DNA of 64,000 nt from NCBI GenBank assembly GCA_964387025.1, contig CAYLUZ010000006.1:1-64000 (forward strand). Direction: 5' to 3'. The translations under genes and the position numbers were made by a program. The stretch is from PNON01 sp964387025. GTDB lineage: Bacteria; Chloroflexota; Anaerolineae; Anaerolineales; Anaerolineaceae. The notes below the pieces were generated by a model that was not told the DNA's origin, did not search any database, and saw nothing but the letters and a program-made list of their open reading frames with translations. This document shows positions 44,983 through 51,237 of this stretch, piece by piece. How positions within the stretch are numbered: position 1 is the stretch's first letter; every line of letters begins with the position of its first letter.

Positions 44983-45904
44983 TAATTAATGCAATGACTG
45001 CCATGCGTATTGGAACACCGTTGGCAGCTTGCCTGAAGTAAGCTGCTCCTTCGTAATTATCCACTTCCCTGGCTATCTCATCCACTCGTGGTAAAGGGTG
45101 TAGAATAGTTATCCCGCGTTTGGACTTTTCAAGCAAGACATTGTTTACAACATAACTTCCTTTTAAGCGTTCATAAACGTCTGGATCTGGAAAGCGTTCT
45201 TTTTGGATCCGGGTCATGTAAAGAACATCTGATTTCGCAGCAGCTTCGTTCAAATTGCTGGTTTCGATTATGTCAATTCCATCTGACCGCAGGGATTGGG
45301 TGATCTCCTCTGGCATGCGTAATTCTTCAGGGGAAACAAAATAAAACCGTGGTCCATACTTGCCGAGCAGCCAGGATAGGGAATGAACTGTGCGTCCATT
45401 CAGTAAATCTCCGACTAATGTAACGACCAGGTTATTTAGCCGGCCTTTCTCTTTTTGGATGGCAAACAGATCCATCAATGCCTGGGTTGGATGCTGACCT
45501 GACCCATCGCCTCCATTGATCACAGGGACATTAGCTCCATCAGCCAGTTCTTTTGCACTTCCTTCCACCATATGTCGAATCACTGCAACATCCGCATACC
45601 CATCGATCATCCGCCCGGTATCAAAAAGCTTCTCACCTTTCACGGCCGAACTGGATGTTTTTGCGTCCATCACAGAAACGACATGCCCGCCTAGGCGCAG
45701 CATGGCAGTTTCAAAGGTCAACCGGGTCTGTGTGGAAGGCTCGAAGAATAAGGTGGCGAGCACCTTCCCAGCCATATTAGTCAGTCGCCCGCCAGAAGCC
45801 ATAACCGTTTCAAATCGGGCAGCCGTCTCAAGGATCAGGCTGATTTGCTCCAGTTTTAGATCTTTTACATGCAGGATATCCTTGCCTTTTAATACCGTTG
45901 CCAT
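44969..45904 (-). CDS. pyrB: Aspartate carbamoyltransferase, catalytic chain
   Basis: Condenses carbamoyl phosphate with aspartate, the first committed step of pyrimidine synthesis. The 311 residues show the carbamoyl-phosphate loop FFEPSTQTRLTFETA (53-67), DAKTSSSAVKGE, VINGGDGSGQHPTQALMDL, and the aspartate-binding HPLPRVDEI. The phosphate-binding motif usually reads STRTR; here it is Ser57-Thr-Gln59-Thr-Arg61. No pyrI or other pyr genes are adjacent. An AGAGG ribosome binding site precedes the ATG. Confidence 0.92.
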   Translation of the reverse strand: MATVLKGKDILHVKDLKLEQISLILETAARFETVMASGGRLTNMAGKVLATLFFEPSTQTRLTFETAMLRLGGHVVSVMDAKTSSSAVKGEKLFDTGRMIDGYADVAVIRHMVEGSAKELADGANVPVINGGDGSGQHPTQALMDLFAIQKEKGRLNNLVVTLVGDLLNGRTVHSLSWLLGKYGPRFYFVSPEELRMPEEITQSLRSDGIDIIETSNLNEAAAKSDVLYMTRIQKERFPDPDVYERLKGSYVVNNVLLEKSKRGITILHPLPRVDEIAREVDNYEGAAYFRQAANGVPIRMAVIALITGME

Positions 45905-46136
45905 TTTTCTACCTCTTGGTCTCGATTAAAATGCTTTTTTGCAGTGATGTGTAGCGCTAATCATTCCTAATTACAAAGTTTTCACCCGCGTCTCTTTGGT
46001 TTGACTATATTTGATTGTATAACACTTCGGCGTTTTCGTCATACAACCAAATTCCCTCATCTCCATATGTTAATGTGATATTGAATCAGAAATTTGATAT
46101 CCATTTTCCCGGCACGTGTAATATTCCAAGTTTGGT

Positions 46137-46142
46137 TATAAT
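46137..46142 (+). promoter_or_regulatory. -10 element close to a start codon
   Basis: Consensus TATAAT 9 bases before the ATG at 46152; transcription would start about 2-3 bases before the start codon. No good -35 found. Confidence 0.4.
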
Positions 46143-46151
46143 TAATCCACT

Positions 46152-47249
46152 ATGTTTGAAAGTTTACGGCGAATTAGCAGGCGTGTCCGACGGGCTGGAT
46201 CAGATAAATACTTCCTTCTGATGCTTATCAGCTTCGCGATTTCGGTTTCATTTACCAGGGCATTTTTAAACCTGACTGGATTCCCACAACTAGGCAGTGA
46301 AGGACTTCATTTTGCCCATGTGTTATGGGGTGGACTGGTCTTGTTCCTGGCTTCCATCATCCCATTATTATTTGCCAACCGCTGGGTTTATCCACTCGGA
46401 GCGATTCTATCGGGTATCGGGGTAGGTCTGTTCATCGATGAAGTTGGTAAATTTATTACCCAAACGAACAATTATTTTTATCCTCCGGCAGCACCCATCA
46501 TATATGGCTTTTTCCTCCTAACCGTCTTTTTGTATTCACAGGTAAAAAGAAAACCCACCCATGATGCCCGAACCGAGTTATACCATGCTCTCGACCTCAT
46601 GGAAGAAGTCCTGGAGCACGAGTTGGATCATGACGAACGCGCTGATCTGGTCGCTTCCCTGGAACGTGTCCGAAGCACAACGACCGATGATGATTATCGC
46701 AACCTGGCTGAAGAATTACTCCACTTTTTATCATCCCCAAAGTTTAATTCTGGCGAGAAAATACTATTCATTTCAGACCATGTCAGTATCTTCATAAATC
46801 GGGCAAAAAAACGCTTGATCTCCAACCGGGTTTTACACTACTTTTGTGCTGTGTCATTGCTTCTTCTGGGTACTTATACGATGATCTATCCTTTTCGGGT
46901 ATTCTTATCTGTGAGGACTCCAGCTAATCTGGTTCAATTTATTCAACCACTGATACAATCTCAATTGGTCAGATCGACTGTTGGAATGGATTGGTTTGCT
47001 GCCAGGTTGGCACTTGAAGCTTCAGTAGGAACCTTGCTTATCGTGTCTGGCGTTCTTTTGTTGGTAAAGAAGGTTATCCGGGCTCTTTCCCTTGCATATT
47101 TTAGTTTACTGTTGGTATTTACGACCGTAGATATGTTGATCTTTTATTATGATCAGTTTTCCACCATATTCTTTGTTACAATACAGCTCATTGTATTTAT
47201 TGCTGTCACTTCTTATCAAACAAGAATTAAGGAAATGAAAGTTACCTGA
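46152..47249 (+). CDS. Membrane protein with a soluble middle domain, unknown
   Basis: 365 residues with four membrane segments in the first 135 residues, a soluble, acidic/helical stretch (about 138-225, HALDLMEEVLEHELDHDERADLV), and three to four more membrane segments at the end. The phrase FIDEVGKFITQTNNYFYPPAAP is distinctive and may be functional. No family with known function was recognised. No ribosome binding site is visible and the -10 is almost on the start codon. The FmdB-type gene follows after 7 bases, so they form a two-gene operon. Confidence 0.7.
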   Translation: MFESLRRISRRVRRAGSDKYFLLMLISFAISVSFTRAFLNLTGFPQLGSEGLHFAHVLWGGLVLFLASIIPLLFANRWVYPLGAILSGIGVGLFIDEVGKFITQTNNYFYPPAAPIIYGFFLLTVFLYSQVKRKPTHDARTELYHALDLMEEVLEHELDHDERADLVASLERVRSTTTDDDYRNLAEELLHFLSSPKFNSGEKILFISDHVSIFINRAKKRLISNRVLHYFCAVSLLLLGTYTMIYPFRVFLSVRTPANLVQFIQPLIQSQLVRSTVGMDWFAARLALEASVGTLLIVSGVLLLVKKVIRALSLAYFSLLLVFTTVDMLIFYYDQFSTIFFVTIQLIVFIAVTSYQTRIKEMKVT

Positions 47250-47256
47250 GGAATTT

Positions 47257-47496
47257 ATGCCTTTATATGAATATTCTTGTCTGGCCTGTGAAAAGAAATT
47301 CGATCTGCTGCGGTCGATAAAGGAAGCTGATTCCCCAATTCCGTGTGTATCCTGCCACAGCAATAACACAAAACGACTACTTTCCACATTTTTCTCGCAT
47401 TCATCCGGAGGTAGCTCTTCTACTTCATCTCCATCATCTTCCGGAGGAGGTTGCGGCGGCTGCAGTGGAGGATCATGCGGCTCCTGCCATCATTAG
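47257..47496 (+). CDS. FmdB-type small zinc-ribbon protein
   Basis: 79 residues. The N-terminal MPLYEYSCLACEKKFDLLRS and CVSCHSN form the CxxC...CxxC zinc ribbon of the FmdB/regulatory protein family; the rest is a serine/glycine-rich linker and a Cys/Gly/His tail (GGGCGGCSGGSCGSCHH) that could bind further metal. Function unknown in most species. GAGG precedes the ATG. A strong terminator follows after 25 bases. Confidence 0.88.
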   Translation: MPLYEYSCLACEKKFDLLRSIKEADSPIPCVSCHSNNTKRLLSTFFSHSSGGSSSTSSPSSSGGGCGGCSGGSCGSCHH

Positions 47497-47521
47497 AGCA
47501 ATTAGTTATTCACCAAAGTGC

Positions 47522-47559
47522 AAAAAAGACTTGGAAAACAAATTTTCCAAGTCTTTTTT
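47522..47559. terminator. Two-way terminator after the FmdB gene
   Basis: Perfect 17-bp stem starting A6 GACTTGGAAAA, CAAA loop (47539-47542), ending T6. It lies between the FmdB gene and the convergent MFS gene and can serve both. Confidence 0.93.
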
Positions 47560-47583
47560 ATTATTTATCTTATATACAAGAAA

Positions 47584-48906
47584 TTAAGTGGTATGCAGTG
47601 CTTTTTCCTGAATCGCCCGTTCTGATAGACTAGCACGCAAGGTCTTAATATCTCCATCGACAAAGAATAACGCCCCTAAATACAGGAAAAAGCATAATAC
47701 CCACGCTGATATACATACCGTCATAATCGCTGTTTGGGTGCTGTATGCATCTGCGATCAGTCCAGCAAGGATTGGAGCAAGGGCAGCGCCGCTGTTCTCA
47801 ACGAAATATTCCACTGCCTGGGCTGAGCTGCGGACCTCCGGTAAACTGATGTCAAAAACAGTTGCGATGACATTCGGTGAGGAAAATGGCATGAATAAAG
47901 CTGTCAAACTCATTAATATGAGAAAAGTCGTCTTTTGTTCTACCGGGGTGACCAATGCAAAATAAAGGAATATTGCACCCAGGATTACCCCGATGCTGGA
48001 AATAATGATGCGTCCTTTAAGAGTGCGTTTGAATAACCAATCTCCCAGTGCTCCGCCTATAAAATAACCTGCTGCAAGAATAATAATGACAGGACCCATG
48101 GTGAAGAGGACAGAGTCATTGTCATATCCACGCTCTGTCATTAAATATCCGAAAAAGAAGAATGTGATCACATTCCAGGGAAACACACCTGCAAAACCCT
48201 GCAGGAAAACAAACCACATTGTTTTCTTCTTCATTACATCTTTTAATGAGCTCCACTTGAACCGGAATTGACCGATTTCTTCCATGTCAGCGAATTCGGG
48301 CTCAGACTTTCCACGTGGAACTTCCTTGATCCCAAAAAAGATGACTGCGGCCATAATTATTCCCAGGCTGCCGGTGATGATAAAAATCGTCCTCCATCCT
48401 TCCATCTGACCAACTGCACCGTTTAGCATGGGGGCGATCATCAATGCCAGGATCATACCCAACAGGTAGCCGATCGGTTGTGTTAATTGCAATATTCCAT
48501 AAATCCGGCCCCGCACCTTGGGGGTGAAATAATCTGCGATGAGGCTGTAAAGGCCGGGATATGCAGAATCATCGATACCAGTGGATGCTCGTGTAAATAG
48601 AAAACCCGTATACGTCTTCACCACTGAACTCATCCAGGTGGTTGCTCCCCAGATGAATGAAGCTAGGGCAAGCAGTTTCACCCGGGAATATTTGTCATAC
48701 AGATAGCCCCAAATGGGATACAGGATTGTCCCAATGATTAATGCTCCCGAGTTGATCAATCCCCATTGCCGATTGTTCAGGTTAAAGGTTTCACTAATCG
48801 GCAGTTGCAGTGACCCGATCAATAATTTGTCAGTCTGATGCAATAACATAAAAAGAGCAAACACTACTACGACGAATACAGAATAGGCTTTGTTTGGTTT
48901 TTTCAT
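47584..48906 (-). CDS. Major facilitator superfamily transporter
   Basis: 440 residues with about twelve membrane segments. The loop 2-3 motif region reads GYLYDKYSRVKLLAL, and segment 5 has YLLGMILALMIAPML, typical of MFS carriers of the anion:cation/sugar-phosphate kind. Substrate unknown. GAGGA precedes the ATG. A PIG-L deacetylase gene lies 73 bases upstream on the same strand, so the two may be co-transcribed. Confidence 0.85.
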   Translation of the reverse strand: MKKPNKAYSVFVVVVFALFMLLHQTDKLLIGSLQLPISETFNLNNRQWGLINSGALIIGTILYPIWGYLYDKYSRVKLLALASFIWGATTWMSSVVKTYTGFLFTRASTGIDDSAYPGLYSLIADYFTPKVRGRIYGILQLTQPIGYLLGMILALMIAPMLNGAVGQMEGWRTIFIITGSLGIIMAAVIFFGIKEVPRGKSEPEFADMEEIGQFRFKWSSLKDVMKKKTMWFVFLQGFAGVFPWNVITFFFFGYLMTERGYDNDSVLFTMGPVIIILAAGYFIGGALGDWLFKRTLKGRIIISSIGVILGAIFLYFALVTPVEQKTTFLILMSLTALFMPFSSPNVIATVFDISLPEVRSSAQAVEYFVENSGAALAPILAGLIADAYSTQTAIMTVCISAWVLCFFLYLGALFFVDGDIKTLRASLSERAIQEKALHTT

Positions 48907-48979
48907 TGATTATCCTCTTCACATTATTGAGATATTTGATAAAAAAATAAATCTATATACCTATGCGCTTAATTACGAA

Positions 48980-49774
48980 TTATTGTTTTTGAACAAGGAT
49001 TTCCTCTATAAATGCATGAAACCGTGAATATCGATAGCTCTCCGCGTATTTTACACCAGCCTTTTTTCCGATAATTTCTGCCTGGGAAGTCAATGCAAAG
49101 CTGATAGCTTGAAATGGATCATTCATGGATGAGCTTAGACCTGATGGGAGATCAATGCCTGCAATTTGAGCCTGCCGGTAAAAATCTTCCACCAGGAATA
49201 TCACCTGACTTTCATGGGCTTTCATAGCTTCCAATTTTTTCTCCATGAATTGGGTGATATCCACCACTTTATTATGGATCCCAAAGTCCTCACTGTAAAA
49301 ATACTTCTCACAGACAAAATGGGGTTCGAGACCTTCCTGGATCTGCTGGGGATATACTAACGGCAGCCCGGAATGATTTACTGCATCAGAGGCTGCCCAG
49401 GCCAGTGCTCTATGGTCCGGGTGCGCTTCATTGGAGGCAAAAGGATCAATTGAGATCACAATATCCGGCTTTTCGATTCTAATCAGCCGAATCAGCTTTT
49501 CGCGAAGTTCTCCCACAGGTGCCTGATCAAGTTCGTAATCATGATAACCTAACATAATAAGCCTCGCACCCATGACCCTGGCTGCGTTTTCTGCTTCAAT
49601 TTGACGGATTCGTATCAGGTCAGATCGGCTTTCCCTATAAGATCCACAGCATCCATCTGTTGCAATGATGATCGTGATCTCCATTCCAGCTTCGATCAGG
49701 CTGGCTATCAACCCGCCAGCAAAAAATTCAGCATCATCAGGATGCGGAGCCATTACCAATGCTTTTTTATTCAT
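48980..49774 (-). CDS. PIG-L/LmbE family deacetylase
   Basis: Zinc-dependent de-N-acetylase, usually acting on N-acetylglucosaminyl lipids or thiol conjugates. The 264 residues have the zinc and catalytic motif APHPDDAEFFAGG near the start and the third ligand region NEAHPDHRALAWAA. The substrate is unknown. Related enzymes make bacillithiol or mycothiol or modify chitobiose. AAGGA precedes the ATG. Confidence 0.9.
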   Translation of the reverse strand: MNKKALVMAPHPDDAEFFAGGLIASLIEAGMEITIIIATDGCCGSYRESRSDLIRIRQIEAENAARVMGARLIMLGYHDYELDQAPVGELREKLIRLIRIEKPDIVISIDPFASNEAHPDHRALAWAASDAVNHSGLPLVYPQQIQEGLEPHFVCEKYFYSEDFGIHNKVVDITQFMEKKLEAMKAHESQVIFLVEDFYRQAQIAGIDLPSGLSSSMNDPFQAISFALTSQAEIIGKKAGVKYAESYRYSRFHAFIEEILVQKQ

Positions 49775-49912
49775 TTATTCATTCCTTATCTGAAATAATA
49801 GGTTGAGTATATCTACGATTTCGCTTCTAAGCAATTTATTTTTCTTATGACTTCTTGGTGCTATTCAATTTTCCCGTGAACACGTAAACAAAGTAAAATG
49901 GACATATATTAG

Positions 49913-49930
49913 AATTCAAATTATTGAATT
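49913..49930. repeat. Inverted repeat before the SDR gene
   Basis: AATTCAA - ATTA - TTGAATT, an 18-bp perfect inverted repeat directly before a -10-like TATATT (49931-49936) in the PIG-L/SDR divergent region. Possible operator. Confidence 0.35.
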
Positions 49931-49954
49931 TATATTATGTTCATGGAGAAACAT

Positions 49955-50818
49955 ATGTTGGATTTAACTGGAAAAGTAGCAGTAATTACCGGGGGAACAC
50001 GGGGTTTGGGATACGCCATAGCACTTGAATTAGCCAAGTCTGGCGCTAAAGTGGTCATAGGTTCTCGAAATGAGGACTCAGTCCAACTGGCTGTTCATAC
50101 ATTACTAAGCATGGGTTATTCAGCTTCAGGTTTGGCTGGCGATGTCAGTGATCTGAATTACATCAAAAAACTTGCAGGAAAAGCCCAGGAAATCTTTGGA
50201 CGACTGGATATCTGGATCAATAATGCCGGAATGGCAGGAGCATACGGACCCACTCTTGAAATACCGGTATCCGAGTATAAGAACATTTTAGCAACCAATA
50301 TTACTGGAGTATATCAAGGTTCATTGGTAGCTATGGAGGTTTTTACCAATCAGGGAAGCGGAAAATTGATCAATATCCTTGGACGTGGCTGGAATGGACC
50401 TGTCCCATATCAGAACGCTTATGCACCTACCAAGGCATGGGGTAAGAATTTCACACTTGGCCTTGCAAAAGAAAATGAAAACAAAAGAATCAATATTTTT
50501 GCATTCAACCCCGGCATGGTTCTCACGGACCTGCTCACCCGGGTGCATGTGGTCGCAGGTTATGAAGACAAATTAAAAGCCTTCCCCATGGTGATCCGAC
50601 TGTTGGCCAAGCCTGCACAGATCCCTGCAAAAAAGGTAGCCTGGTTGGCTTCTTCTGCTACTGATAATATGGCTGGCAAGGTAATTCAAATTCCATTTGT
50701 CGGGCAGGCTATTTTCGTTTTTTTTCAAGTCCTCTGTGCGAAGATCTTCAATCATAAGCTCCCCGCCGTGGATATCCATATCGAGTCTGTGCCAGGTGCA
50801 CTAAGTAGTAATAAATAA
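49955..50818 (+). CDS. Short-chain dehydrogenase/reductase
   Basis: 287 residues with the NAD(P) loop TGGTRGLG (12-19), the GDVSD acid, NNAG (89-92) and the catalytic YxxxK at Tyr156-Ala-Pro-Thr-Lys160. The serine that normally sits about 13 residues before the tyrosine is replaced: the stretch reads LINILGRGWNG with Gly143 at the expected spot. The C-terminus (MAGKVIQIPFVGQAIFVFF) is hydrophobic. The ATG at 49955 is preferred over one 18 bases upstream because GGAG lies 8 bases before it. Confidence 0.88.
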   Translation: MLDLTGKVAVITGGTRGLGYAIALELAKSGAKVVIGSRNEDSVQLAVHTLLSMGYSASGLAGDVSDLNYIKKLAGKAQEIFGRLDIWINNAGMAGAYGPTLEIPVSEYKNILATNITGVYQGSLVAMEVFTNQGSGKLINILGRGWNGPVPYQNAYAPTKAWGKNFTLGLAKENENKRINIFAFNPGMVLTDLLTRVHVVAGYEDKLKAFPMVIRLLAKPAQIPAKKVAWLASSATDNMAGKVIQIPFVGQAIFVFFQVLCAKIFNHKLPAVDIHIESVPGALSSNK

Positions 50819-50834
50819 GTCGATTGTCCTGCAA

Positions 50835-50871
50835 CTCCTTCAAAAATATTGCGTAGATAGTTGTGAAGGAG
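50835..50871 (+). promoter_or_regulatory. Hairpin covering the pspC ribosome binding site
   Basis: CTCCTTCA (50835-50842) pairs perfectly with TGAAGGAG (50864-50871); the second arm contains the whole AAGGAG ribosome binding site, 7 bases before the ATG at 50879. The loop is 21 bases and AT-rich. The fold would hide the site and could act as translational control. Confidence 0.5.
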
Positions 50872-50878
50872 ATTTGAA

Positions 50879-51097
50879 ATGGATAAGAAAAAACTAACTC
50901 GCAGTTTGGACAACCGCATGATCGGCGGTGTCTGCGGTGGATTGGGCAGTTACCTTGATGTAGATCCTACAGTGATCCGTCTGGCTTTTGTATTGTTAGC
51001 TTTGGTTGGCGGGCATGGAATACTAATTTACCTGGTTATGTTGCTATTAATTCCACCTGAGCCGCAAATTGTACTCAATCCAGTCGTTAAAGATTAA
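50879..51097 (+). CDS. PspC-domain membrane protein
   Basis: 72 residues: the PspC domain RSLDNRMIGGVCGGLGSYLDVDPTVIRLAFVL followed by one membrane helix (about 35-60) and a short tail. Members belong to phage-shock/envelope-stress systems; there is no pspA or other psp gene here. AAGGAG precedes the ATG but can pair with an upstream CTCCTT. It lies 60 bases after the SDR gene and may be co-transcribed. Confidence 0.9.
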   Translation: MDKKKLTRSLDNRMIGGVCGGLGSYLDVDPTVIRLAFVLLALVGGHGILIYLVMLLLIPPEPQIVLNPVVKD

Positions 51098-51123
51098 TCC
51101 AAATTCGTTTTTCGTCAAAACAA

Positions 51124-51159
51124 CCCCCATTTGGAGATTTTATGGGGGATTGCTTTTTT
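51124..51159 (+). terminator. Terminator after pspC
   Basis: Stem CCCCCAT (51124-51130) / ATGGGGG (51142-51148) with an 11-base loop and a T6 tail shortly after. Confidence 0.7.
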
Positions 51160-51200
51160 AATCCGAATTCCATGATCATATTATTTTGTATACAGAAATA

Positions 51201-51229
51201 TTGGATATATTAATAATCAGTACTATAAT
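51201..51229 (+). promoter_or_regulatory. Promoter of the mrfAB genes, near-leaderless
   Basis: TTGGAT (-35, 51201-51206), 17-base spacer, TATAAT (-10, 51224-51229). The ATG at 51238 is 8 bases after the -10, so the leader would be about two bases. Confidence 0.6.
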
Positions 51230-51237
51230 CAGAACAT

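Noticed and set aside
46011..46042. TTGACT...TATAAC as a plus-strand promoter before the 365-residue membrane protein
   Set aside because: The spacer is only 11 bases, and a consensus TATAAT lies closer to the gene.
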